This document shows, piece by piece, positions 23,960 to 31,980 of a DNA stretch of 32,468 nucleotides (position 1 is the stretch's first letter; every line of letters starts with the position of its first letter). Source of the DNA: Bacteroidota bacterium (GTDB lineage: Bacteria > Bacteroidota > Rhodothermia > Balneolales > Balneolaceae). The notes under the pieces are model-generated. The model was given only the letters and a program-made list of their open reading frames with translations. It was not told the origin of the DNA and ran no database searches. The stretch spans positions 1-32,468 of the forward strand of contig JAAAOB010000126.1 of assembly GCA_009909035.1 (NCBI GenBank), read 5' to 3'. The position numbers and the translations under genes are program-made.

Positions 23960-25438
23960 TCATTGAGTGAGTCTCTTTATGGATTCCTGTACGAGATGCT
24001 TAACATCATCTGAGAGTCCGAACAGCAAAAGAGTGCTCATGAAGATGGCAGCAATCACAGCAGAGCGGACAAATAGATCAACATAAAAGTTCATCATGTA
24101 GGGAAGAGTATGGGAAATGCCGAGGCAGAGTGCCGCGATGGCAAGTACTCCAATAGCAGGCCACTGAAAAGGCTGCATTTGGAACCTGATCCACACAAAC
24201 AGGTATTTTACAAAATTATAGATAAAGATGGAGAAGGCGGTTGCTATGGCAGCTCCCTCAATTCCATAAAGCGGTATTAGCAGATAGTTTGTACTGATTG
24301 TGAGGATAACCAGCAATATATTTGTGTATAGATCAAACCGGAAGAGTTTGGAGTTAATGATGATGTGGCCGTTGATACCGGTGGCCATATCAAACAGTTT
24401 GGCAAGGCCCAGTATCACCACAACCCAGTAGATTTCGCCATATTCCGGGGGGAGCAGATCGATAATGTTATGTAAATTTGCCCAAATCCCCACATATATC
24501 AAACTTCCCGCTATCAGCTGGTTCAAAGCAGTTCGTTTGTAAAGCTTTTCAATGTCTCGGAAATTTTTACTTTTCAAAAGATCGGCCAGGATAGGCGCGG
24601 CAATTTTATTGATCGACCGTTGAGGAATTGCAATCACCATTCCAATATAAAACGCGATGGCGTACACGGCCGTACTGCTTAAATCAACCATGGATCCCAG
24701 CATCATGATATCAATATTGCCAACCATCAGGATAGCGAGTCCGCCCAAGACTGAATAGGCGCCGTAGACACTCATGCCTTTGTAGAGGCGTTTTGTCTCT
24801 TTTTGAAAAGGAAGAGAGAAGGCAAGCTGCTTTTTGCGGGCGAGGTAGAGTAGCATCACTACCGGCTGGATGCAATAAATGCCTACAAACAGAATCATAA
24901 ATTCACGAAAGGTCAGCAGACCGAAAAAGTAGACGCCCAGAAGTGTAATAATGCAGACCCGGATGATGATCTCATTGACGACGGAGCCGGTTACGGAATC
25001 TTTCATGGCCCGCACGTAGCTGTTCAGCACTTCAAAAAAGAGGATGGCAAACACCAGGGGAATTAAATAGAGAACGTACTCAGTAAACAGCTCTGATCGA
25101 TCGGAATAGTAGGAGGTAAGTGTATCCTGGAATAGAAATAAAAGCAGTGTGAAGAGTATGAAACCGACAAAAGGCACGCCAAGTGTAAGCGTCAGCAGCC
25201 GGCTCCTGGAATCATCTGAATGCTGGTAGTATGGGAAGTAGCGGATGATGATGTTTTTCATGCCCAGATGCGAAAACTGAACACAAACCAAACCAACGGA
25301 TAGAAGCAGGCGGGTCAGTCCAAACTGATCAGATTCCAGAATGTTTGGGAAAAGCAAAATCGTCGAGATAAATCCAAGAGCTACGCCTGCATAGGAAATA
25401 AGCGTATTTTGAATACTTTGTCGGATGATAATGCCCAA
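23960..25438 (-). CDS. Polysaccharide flippase (Wzx/MVF-type)
   Basis: Integral membrane lipid-linked-oligosaccharide flippase, 492 residues. It has about 14 hydrophobic helices, and IRQSIQNTLISYAGVALGFISTILLFPNIL at the start matches the first helix of polysaccharide-biosynthesis proteins. ILMVGNIDIMMLGSMVDLSSTAVYAIAFYI (about 235-265) is the typical TM7-TM8 region with the charged Asp in the helix. It would carry undecaprenyl-linked repeat units across the inner membrane. It is divergent from the GT4 gene at 25524 and sets the left edge of the glycan locus. Specificity cannot be told. Confidence 0.9.
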   Translation of the reverse strand: MGIIIRQSIQNTLISYAGVALGFISTILLFPNILESDQFGLTRLLLSVGLVCVQFSHLGMKNIIIRYFPYYQHSDDSRSRLLTLTLGVPFVGFILFTLLLFLFQDTLTSYYSDRSELFTEYVLYLIPLVFAILFFEVLNSYVRAMKDSVTGSVVNEIIIRVCIITLLGVYFFGLLTFREFMILFVGIYCIQPVVMLLYLARKKQLAFSLPFQKETKRLYKGMSVYGAYSVLGGLAILMVGNIDIMMLGSMVDLSSTAVYAIAFYIGMVIAIPQRSINKIAAPILADLLKSKNFRDIEKLYKRTALNQLIAGSLIYVGIWANLHNIIDLLPPEYGEIYWVVVILGLAKLFDMATGINGHIIINSKLFRFDLYTNILLVILTISTNYLLIPLYGIEGAAIATAFSIFIYNFVKYLFVWIRFQMQPFQWPAIGVLAIAALCLGISHTLPYMMNFYVDLFVRSAVIAAIFMSTLLLFGLSDDVKHLVQESIKRLTQ

Positions 25439-25462
25439 TGTGCCGGCTACCTGTCGTTGAAA

Positions 25463-25490
25463 TTGGTTAAAAAATGAAGTTAATGATAAT
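25463..25490 (+). promoter_or_regulatory. Candidate promoter of the glycosyltransferase-sulfotransferase unit
   Basis: TTGGTT (25463-25468) and GATAAT (25485-25490) lie 16 bp apart, in the 85-bp divergent gap before the GT4 start at 25524. Confidence 0.3.
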
Positions 25491-25523
25491 TTTAGTTAAT
25501 CTGGCCTAACAAAAAATCGGTTC

Positions 25524-26675
25524 ATGCATACAATTCATTTTGTTCACACTTTTTCCAAATTATCAGAGACATTCATATACGATTATCTTACCAGTCTCCA
25601 AGGGCAGGACGTTCGCGTCGGGGTACTGACGTTTAACCACGTAAATAAAGAGGAGCGCCCTTTTAATCCGGTCAGAGAATTAAAGCTCCCGGCGTGGAAT
25701 ATACCCAGGGTTTGGAATATTGCCAGAGATAAGCTGATGGGGCGAAAAACGGAAGTGGCGGCATGGCCGGTGTACAGAAATCGATTAAAACAACTATTTC
25801 GGCGGCAAAGTCCGGACGTACTGCATGCACATTTTGGCCCGATGGGAACGCTGCTTGCGCCTGTGGCAGATGAACTGAACATCCCGCTGGTTGTAACGTT
25901 TTACGGCTACGACATTTCCGAACTCCTGGAGGAGGAGTACTGGAGGCAGGCGTACCGTGATCTTGCAAAGGTGGCAGCGCGGGTGACGGTTTTGTCGAAA
26001 GATATGAAACAGCGTGCATTAATGATTGGTTTTTCCGACGAACAAATTGACGTCATTCATTTAGGGACAAAAATCGATGAAATTTCATACCGGGAGCCGT
26101 CCCACCCGGTTCGCCGTTTTTTAAGTGTAGGGCGCCTGGCCGAAAAAAAAGGGCATTTAGATTCGCTGAGGGCTTTCAATAAGGTCATGGAAATATCAAA
26201 AGAGCCTTTGTATTTCCGTATCATCGGAGAAGGAAAAGACAGGCAAAAGATCAGGTCGTTTATTGAGTCCGAGGGCTTATCAGAAAATGTAACCCTGGCT
26301 GGAAGTTTGCCACATGCCCAGGTGGTTGAAGCGTTTTATCAAGCCGATGCGTTTATTCTGCACAGTAAAACCGCAAGCAGCGGAGATAAAGAGGGAACCC
26401 CAACTGTGCTGGCCGAAGCCCAGGCGGCCGGATTGCCCTGCCTGACTACTTTTCATTCCGGAATTCCAGAAATGATTCCCGATAAAAACCACAAGCTGTT
26501 AGCTGAGGAAGGAAATCTATCACAAATGGCATCTAACATGCAGAGTCTGATAGCTGCATCTGAAGAGGAGATCCATTCCATTAGCAGTGCGGGACGACAA
26601 CATGTTGAAGACGCTTTTGATATACGACGGGAAGCAGCAAAGTTTGGGGAAATCTATAAAAAACTGATCAAATGA
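25524..26675 (+). CDS. Glycosyltransferase family 4
   Basis: Retaining GT-B glycosyltransferase, 383 residues. The N-terminal Rossmann domain carries PDVLHAHFGPMGTLLAPVADELNIPLVVTFYGYDISE (97-133), the GT4 acceptor-side pattern of exopolysaccharide enzymes. The C-terminal domain opens SVGRLAEKKGHLDSLRAF (201-218) with the donor-phosphate Arg and Lys, and continues to EGTPTVLAEAQAAGLPCL, which holds the EX7E pair. It would add a sugar from a nucleotide donor to the growing glycan at the cytoplasmic membrane. Its end overlaps the next gene by 4 bp (ATGA), so the sulfotransferase is translationally coupled. Confidence 0.92.
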   Translation: MHTIHFVHTFSKLSETFIYDYLTSLQGQDVRVGVLTFNHVNKEERPFNPVRELKLPAWNIPRVWNIARDKLMGRKTEVAAWPVYRNRLKQLFRRQSPDVLHAHFGPMGTLLAPVADELNIPLVVTFYGYDISELLEEEYWRQAYRDLAKVAARVTVLSKDMKQRALMIGFSDEQIDVIHLGTKIDEISYREPSHPVRRFLSVGRLAEKKGHLDSLRAFNKVMEISKEPLYFRIIGEGKDRQKIRSFIESEGLSENVTLAGSLPHAQVVEAFYQADAFILHSKTASSGDKEGTPTVLAEAQAAGLPCLTTFHSGIPEMIPDKNHKLLAEEGNLSQMASNMQSLIAASEEEIHSISSAGRQHVEDAFDIRREAAKFGEIYKKLIK

Positions 26676-27592
26676 TTTTTATTTTGGGTATTGAACGATC
26701 AGCTACAACATGGATATCAAATCTATTGGAATCTCATCCGGGAACGAGTGTCTATGTTGAGCCGATGTCGGAATTAACCGCCCGATTTAAGGAGTGGCCG
26801 GATCGGTTTGTTCCGATAGAAAACACCGAAGAAAAGGCAGAATATTTCAAGTCTGAGTTTGAAATTACTAAAAAGCATAAGAGATGGTTTCTGACAAAAG
26901 CCTTTAATAACCGATACGCCTGGACATTTGACTTGTGGCTCTCAAACTACCTGGTTCGAAAGCAGATAGCTACGGAAGCAGCTAAAGATTTCTCTGAAAT
27001 TAATTTTCACCGGAAAGCTCAGCCGTACGTTTCCAAACGTGGCGGCCAGCAGGTAGACGTGATAAAGGAGCTGCGATTGAATTTTAATCCACAGGTTATT
27101 CCGTTGGTTGACCCGGATGCACGAATTATTGTAGTAATCAGGAACGTCTTTGCAACTATTCAATCTATCCAACATCACCTGGCCGGGGGCAATCTTGCGG
27201 AACTACACAGAGCACTTCAGAATCAGTATGGAGAAGTTGATGAACAGACAATATTCAGGTATTGGCGGGATAGCTATAACTCTCTTTTTGAACATCTCGA
27301 TAACATGAAAATGCCTCATTATACCCTTCATCATACAAAGTTTATGATGAATCCTGAAGAAGAAGCGATAAGGATGTGTGATTTTGTGGATTTACCGGAT
27401 ACTGAATCTATCCTGCTCTATATGAAAAAATCCAATAGGGAAGGGGAGGGCATTCACAATACAAATCGCGATCACACTTTTCTGTTGAAACAGAATGAAG
27501 AAGCAGGGCAAGCGATACTACCGGTTATCCGGGGCGAGTTAGATGCATCAGAATTTCATCCAAATGTCTGGAAAGCGATTGAGGACGGATAA
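26672..27592 (+). CDS. Sulfotransferase
   Basis: PAPS-dependent sulfotransferase, 306 residues. The 5'-phosphosulfate-binding loop is at the very start: FILGIERSATTWISNLLESHPG (3-24; the usual RSGTTWL with A for G). The 3'-phosphate-binding pair is RNVFATIQS (Arg157, Ser165) after strand ARIIVVI. The C-terminal part is helical and mixed. It would transfer sulfate to a sugar hydroxyl. Four-base overlap with the upstream GT4 gene implies that sulfation and chain assembly are made together. Convergent with the following GT2 gene, 9 bp apart. Which hydroxyl is sulfated cannot be told. Confidence 0.88.
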   Translation: MIFILGIERSATTWISNLLESHPGTSVYVEPMSELTARFKEWPDRFVPIENTEEKAEYFKSEFEITKKHKRWFLTKAFNNRYAWTFDLWLSNYLVRKQIATEAAKDFSEINFHRKAQPYVSKRGGQQVDVIKELRLNFNPQVIPLVDPDARIIVVIRNVFATIQSIQHHLAGGNLAELHRALQNQYGEVDEQTIFRYWRDSYNSLFEHLDNMKMPHYTLHHTKFMMNPEEEAIRMCDFVDLPDTESILLYMKKSNREGEGIHNTNRDHTFLLKQNEEAGQAILPVIRGELDASEFHPNVWKAIEDG

Positions 27593-27601
27593 TAGTGAAC
27601 G

Positions 27602-28531
27602 CTACTGAGAGTTGTACCCGAAGTACCCTCTCCAGATCCAAAACCGGAACTTCAGAAGCATGAGACTTTTTGAAGGTTCCAATTTTATGATATAAAACAG
27701 GCCAAGGGGAACCGATGCCAAAAGCTTCCCGGCCTCTACTATCCAGGCTTTGGTGAACGGCCAGCCCGATTCATCCTCTAATCGCAGTTTCATGCTCTGG
27801 CCCAGGCCCAGGGCCTGGTTTTTAATGTAGTCAACGGTCAGACGTTTGGCTCCAACCCGGTGATAAAGCAGGGCATCCGGCAGGTAGTAAAAATCTATAC
27901 CGTGATCTTTTAACCGGCTAAACAGCTCCTTTTCTTCACCGGCATTCAGGGAGTCCTCTTTTCTTCCAAGGTTGGTATTAAAACAACCTACTTCCTCAAA
28001 TATCTCTCTCTTTAACGCCATATTTCCGCCAAACGGATAGTTTGATGATGAGTAGCGTTTTATCTGATCGCCGAAATCGTGATGGCCCAGAAGCGGCAGC
28101 AGGAAGTGTGACATCCAGCGCGGCCGCGGATCATCAAACTGAACATGGATTTTACCCCCTGCCGCTTTTGCGTGAGGACACTCTTCAAAAAAATGGATCC
28201 AGGAGTTGATGTATGTTTTGCTTGCACGGATATCATCATCCACAAATACGATTACCGGAGCGGAAGCTTCCCGGATGCCCCTGTTCCGCGCGTGCGACAA
28301 CCCCTGGTTTCTCTCTTTTACATATCGGATCCGAATATTTTGAATGCGGTTCTTTTGTTGATGCCGCCGAACCACCTCAGGAGTTTCATCCGGAGAGTTA
28401 TTGTCAATCACGAGCACCTCGACCGGTTTCCGGGGAGAGGAACCCTCCAGTAGCGAGGAGAGGCTCTCATCCAGGTAGCGGGAACGGTTATAGGTGCAAA
28501 TGACAAATGAGAGTTCGGCTTCTTTAGACAT
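27602..28531 (-). CDS. Glycosyltransferase family 2 (first of two)
   Basis: Inverting GT-A glycosyltransferase, 309 residues from the ATG at 28531, chosen because it starts directly at the nucleotide-binding strand (MSKEAELSFVICTYNRS); an upstream open frame to 28738 would overlap the divergent sulfotransferase gene. VEVLVIDNNSPDETPEVV (37-54) and VIVFVDDDIRAS (93-104), with the metal-binding DDD at 98-100, are diagnostic. NYPFGGNMALKREIF and AGEEKELFSRL give the acceptor-side ED-type motif. Hydrophobic residues near the C-terminus suggest membrane association. Transcribed oppositely to its neighbours, so it has its own promoter. Confidence 0.92.
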   Translation of the reverse strand: MSKEAELSFVICTYNRSRYLDESLSSLLEGSSPRKPVEVLVIDNNSPDETPEVVRRHQQKNRIQNIRIRYVKERNQGLSHARNRGIREASAPVIVFVDDDIRASKTYINSWIHFFEECPHAKAAGGKIHVQFDDPRPRWMSHFLLPLLGHHDFGDQIKRYSSSNYPFGGNMALKREIFEEVGCFNTNLGRKEDSLNAGEEKELFSRLKDHGIDFYYLPDALLYHRVGAKRLTVDYIKNQALGLGQSMKLRLEDESGWPFTKAWIVEAGKLLASVPLGLFYIIKLEPSKSLMLLKFRFWIWRGYFGYNSQ

Positions 28532-28708
28532 GAATTGTTTATGGTAGACCTGGTACGTTCGGAAATAGAAAATACATGATTTGGCATTCATAATGCCACT
28601 AATCACATAAATTGATTTTATTTGGGATAATTCAGGCAAATCTGATATTCTTTTTAAGAGAAACTTATTTATAAGATGGGGCATAGTGAATATCATAAAT
28701 GAGAAATA

Positions 28709-29458
28709 ATGACGGTCCGTACATTCAAAGACATTCAACTCTACGCCAGATTTGCTGCACGAAAACTGGGGTTTTCAGGCTATCAAATTCATCAGATCTG
28801 TTTAACCCAACAGAAGCTGATTTATATTCCGATTCCAAAAAATGCCTGCAGTACCATCAAGCAGACCCTTTACAAGATTGAGTTTGGCCGGCCTTACAAT
28901 TCAGATTGGGCCAAATCAAAAGCGTACCGGAATATTCATTACTATTACAAAAAACGGCCGGACGCATTTACAAGCGTGTCTAAAATCGATGCAGCAACGG
29001 ATTACACACGCTTTACAATTGTCAGGGATCCGCTGGAACGTTTGATATCCTGCTATCGCAACCGGGTGGTTGACCTGAAGGATTTGGAATTGAATCCGGA
29101 TGGACTGAAAAATATGAATCTACCGGCAGAGCCTGATCTGAACACATTCGTACTACATCTGGGCAACTACCGCAAGGCAAATAAAAGCATAGAGCACCAC
29201 TCCCGTCCGCAGGCCGAGTTTTTGGGACATACGCTACACCACGTAGATTATGTGTATCCTATCGAAGAGATGGGGAATCTTGAAAAGATGCTTCGTGCCT
29301 ATTCTCGGGATTTTAAAATGCCCAAACTGAAGTCCGGAGGCACGGAAATTGAGATGAGCCATTTATCTGAAAAAGCACTGGCTGCTGCAAACCGGTTTTA
29401 TAAGAAAGATTACCAGCTGCTGAAGCAGTATTATTCACCAACGAAAACGGTTTTGTAA
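28709..29458 (+). CDS. Carbohydrate sulfotransferase, sulfotransferase family 2
   Basis: PAPS-dependent sulfotransferase of the HNK-1/chondroitin type, 249 residues. The 5'-phosphosulfate loop is IPIPKNACSTIKQTLY (40-55; family pattern PKxACST), and the 3'-phosphate motif is FTIVRDPLERLISCYRN (102-118; Arg106, Ser114). It belongs to a different family from the sulfotransferase at 26672, so the locus has two independent sulfation activities. The ATG at 28709 is 178 bp from the divergent GT2 gene. It ends 9 bp before the next GT2 gene, so the two are probably one transcript. It likely modifies the same glycan at another position (inference). Confidence 0.9.
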   Translation: MTVRTFKDIQLYARFAARKLGFSGYQIHQICLTQQKLIYIPIPKNACSTIKQTLYKIEFGRPYNSDWAKSKAYRNIHYYYKKRPDAFTSVSKIDAATDYTRFTIVRDPLERLISCYRNRVVDLKDLELNPDGLKNMNLPAEPDLNTFVLHLGNYRKANKSIEHHSRPQAEFLGHTLHHVDYVYPIEEMGNLEKMLRAYSRDFKMPKLKSGGTEIEMSHLSEKALAAANRFYKKDYQLLKQYYSPTKTVL

Positions 29459-29467
29459 CGATCCATT

Positions 29468-30289
29468 ATGCCCCAAAAACCCCTTGTCAGCGTCATTATT
29501 CCTACTCATAACCGAGTGGTGCTTTTAAATCGTGCAGTAAACTCGGTCCTGGAACAGACCTGGGAGAACCTGGAAGTAGTTGTGGTGGATGATGCTTCAA
29601 ACGATGAAACACCGGCCCTGCTGGATGAGCTGGCGGTGAAATATTCTCATTTGAGGGTTGTACGAAATGAGGAATCCAGGCAGGCGGCGGCCAGCCGGAA
29701 TATTGCCATCCGTCATGCCAAGGGGGAATATGTGACTGGCCTGGATGATGATGACTACTGGCGCCCCACACGCATAGAGCGGCTGATGGAGGAGTTCGAG
29801 GAGGGACTGGCGGCGGTCTGTTCCTACGATAAGATGGTAATGAACGGCAAAGAGGTGGTCTGGCGAAAACCATCGATGATCACCCTTGATGATCTTCTGT
29901 ACTACAACCAGGTGGGCAACCAGGTGCTCACAAAAAAAGAGTACCTCGACCATGTTGGCGGCTATGATGAAAATTTGCCCTCGGCCCAGGATTACGATTT
30001 GTGGATCCGCCTGGTCCGGGAGTTCGGCCCGATCCATACCGTAACCAGCCCGCTGCAGGTGGTAAATATGGAAGAGGGCCGCGATCGCATCACCACCTCG
30101 GATAAAAAGATGGAGGGCTACCGGATGTGCTTCGACAAGCATCAGAAATGGATGAGCCCGAAACATAAAACCTACCAGCAGTACCGGATGAAGATGGCGG
30201 CAGGAGAAAGCGTTCGCTGGATCGATCTGTTCCGGTCGGTACCTGCCAAACTGTACCTGAAGGAGATCACCCGGAAGTTGTTTTTGTAG
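29468..30289 (+). CDS. Glycosyltransferase family 2 (second of two)
   Basis: Inverting GT-A glycosyltransferase, 273 residues. Canonical marks are VSVIIPTHNRVVLLNRAVNSVLEQT (7-31), VVVVDDASNDETPALL (37-52), ASRNIAIRHAKGEYVTGLDDDDYWRP (75-100) with the metal-binding DDDD near 93-96, and QDYDLWIRLVREFG, the acceptor-side motif. There are no membrane helices. It follows the sulfotransferase by 9 bp on the same strand and is separated from the SAM-dependent enzyme by 181 bp without a clear terminator, so all three could be one unit. Confidence 0.93.
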   Translation: MPQKPLVSVIIPTHNRVVLLNRAVNSVLEQTWENLEVVVVDDASNDETPALLDELAVKYSHLRVVRNEESRQAAASRNIAIRHAKGEYVTGLDDDDYWRPTRIERLMEEFEEGLAAVCSYDKMVMNGKEVVWRKPSMITLDDLLYYNQVGNQVLTKKEYLDHVGGYDENLPSAQDYDLWIRLVREFGPIHTVTSPLQVVNMEEGRDRITTSDKKMEGYRMCFDKHQKWMSPKHKTYQQYRMKMAAGESVRWIDLFRSVPAKLYLKEITRKLFL

Positions 30290-30470
30290 GGATAGCACTT
30301 AAATCATGATAAGTTCGAATCTTCATCGGATGAGTTTTTCGAAAAATCGAGTCAATTTTCAATGAAATGAAATTCATCGATGACTTCCTTTCAGATGAAC
30401 TGGTTTTAACGGCTATCAGATTATCTATGTTACCAAATACACAAATCAACAAATAACCAAATAATCAAAA

Positions 30471-31133
30471 ATGAGTAGTTGGTTTGAAAAATCCTACGCA
30501 TACCGAAAAAAGATTCATCCCTGGCTCTCGAAACTGCCGTTTTATGATTACTGGATGTTGCGGCGGCACAGCTATCTTGCCGATAAGGGGTGGTTCAAGA
30601 GCTTCAGGTCGGGACAAAGTATGGATGCCAGCGCTGCTCCCATACCGTGGTTTACATACAGTGCAATTTGTTTCCTGGATGAACGGCTGCCAGAAGATGC
30701 TGCAGTTTTCGAGTATGGATCGGGGTATGGTACGGCATGGTGGGCCGAACGGGCAAAACTTCTGCATGCCGTGGAGCACAGGAAGAGATGGAAAGAGAAA
30801 GTGGCTCCAGCGCTATCCGGAAACGTAAAGGTAACCTACCAGGAGCTGGGTAGGGGATATGAGTCATCCGCAGCAGAGAGTGAAATAGATTATGATGTGA
30901 TTATCCTGGATGGACGCAACCGGGATAGGTGCTTTCACTATGCAAAGCAGAGTCTGACGGACAGGGGAGTGATCATCTTTGATGACTCCAACTGGGAGAA
31001 GTATCAAAAAACGATCTCCTATATTCGATCGGAGGGGTTTCGGCAGCTGCCGTTCCGTGGCATGAGCCCGATTGAGTTCAGGGAGTGTGAGACCTCGGTT
31101 TTCTATCGGGAGGGTAATTTGTTGGGGATTTGA
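30471..31133 (+). CDS. SAM-dependent methyltransferase-like protein
   Basis: 220 residues with a class-I Rossmann methyltransferase layout. Motif I is VFEYGSGYGTAWWAERA (79-95), the acidic turn is AVEHRKRW, strand 4 is YDVIILDGRNRDRC (141-154), and strand 5 is DRGVIIFDDSNWEKY (164-178). The N-terminal ~60 residues (WFEKSYAYRKKIHPWLSKLPFYDYW) are basic and aromatic, perhaps for membrane or acceptor binding. Last gene of the glycan locus; likely methylates the glycan or a precursor (inference). It could alternatively be a non-methylating Rossmann protein, since only motif I and the DxxxxD pattern are clear. Repeat arrays start directly downstream. Confidence 0.78.
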   Translation: MSSWFEKSYAYRKKIHPWLSKLPFYDYWMLRRHSYLADKGWFKSFRSGQSMDASAAPIPWFTYSAICFLDERLPEDAAVFEYGSGYGTAWWAERAKLLHAVEHRKRWKEKVAPALSGNVKVTYQELGRGYESSAAESEIDYDVIILDGRNRDRCFHYAKQSLTDRGVIIFDDSNWEKYQKTISYIRSEGFRQLPFRGMSPIEFRECETSVFYREGNLLGI

Positions 31134-31140
31134 AAAATGT

Positions 31141-31393
31141 AGCTCGGCTCGCCGAGCCGAGGGGAAAAATTTGGTCAGTAGAATAGATTTCTATTTACGT
31201 GTCGATATTTAATAGGTGCCTACGCCTTTAACGACTTTTCTTGGTTTGCATACGTAGCTCGGCTCGCTGAGCCGAGAGGGAAAGATTTGGTCGACGGAAT
31301 AGTTTTCTTTTTACGGTTTGGCAATCAACAGGAGCCTACACCTTTCACAACTTTTCATGGTTTGCCTACGTAGCTCGGCTCGCTGAGCCGAGG
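31141..31393. repeat. Tandem palindrome array A (three units, ~115 bp)
   Basis: Three hairpins of the form CTCGGCTCGCTGAGCCGAG (31143-31161, with C at the centre of the first; 31258-31276; 31374-31392) recur every 115-116 bp. The sequence between them is conserved (GGGAAA.ATTTGGTC, GTCGATATTTAATAG, TTTTCTTGGTTTGC). It is non-coding. Confidence 0.93.
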
Positions 31394-31457
31394 GGGAAAC
31401 CGAAAGTAACGACTGGAGGTTTTTTGAAAGTTAAAATGTTCATAAAGATACCCTGAA

Positions 31458-31483
31458 GTCTCACCGAGACGCCCGCTTTGTAG
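31458..31483 (+). repeat. 26-bp repeat with GTCTC-GAGAC hairpin, copy 2
   Basis: Identical to 9115-9140. Here it is followed directly by the perfect palindrome CCCGGCAATTCATTGCCGGG (31484-31503) instead of the MITE-like element. Confidence 0.88.
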
Positions 31484-31734
31484 CCCGGCAATTCATTGCC
31501 GGGAGTTGGCCGACATCCCAAACCATGCAATCCGCGGAGCGGATGACCCACCGTAGTACCGATCAAGATTTATCACCGGTAAACGGGCATAGGTTCCGAT
31601 TCCGATCATCCGGGAACCCATTCAGATCGATGTTTTGCAGGCCCGTCCGTTTCACGGACTTCTCAATTGCTCATGGCCGTCGTTGAACCCCGCGTTGAAA
31701 CGCGGGGCTACAAAGCGAACGTCCCTTGCGGGAC
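31484..31734. repeat. Patchwork of different palindromes
   Basis: Five hairpins in 250 bp: CCCGGCAATTCATTGCCGGG (31484-31503), ATCCGCGGAGCGGAT (31530-31544, within a segment shared with 9308-9340), GTCCGTTTCACGGAC (31645-31659), CCCCGCGTTGAAACGCGGGG (31688-31707), and GTCCCTTGCGGGAC (31721-31734). All have perfect stems. No gene is visible. Confidence 0.88.
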
Positions 31735-31767
31735 TGATGGATTTTGACAGGTCGATTCCTGGTGGGT

Positions 31768-31872
31768 ATGCGGGCTGTACACTTGTTTACATCGTTTGTA
31801 AGAGGATTACTGAAATCCCCCTGAATCCCCTTTAAAAAGGGAGAATTTTCCTTCTCACTCATTGCGAATCAA
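31768..31872 (+). repeat. Dispersed ~105-bp repeat, copy 2
   Basis: Near-identical to 8989-9095, from ATGCGGGCTGTACACTTG to ATTGCGAATCAA. In this copy the order relative to the 26-bp hairpin repeat is reversed: the 26-bp repeat lies before, not after. 31873-31980 shows no further repeat or gene. Confidence 0.9.
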
Positions 31873-31980
31873 AGCGAATGGTACATTCGAACGTGTCGAA
31901 TACTATAAGAAAATGCATATCAAGAGTAGTGAATGAGGGGGCGTTTCGGCAATCAATAAGCGACTGATCTTTTAGCATTT

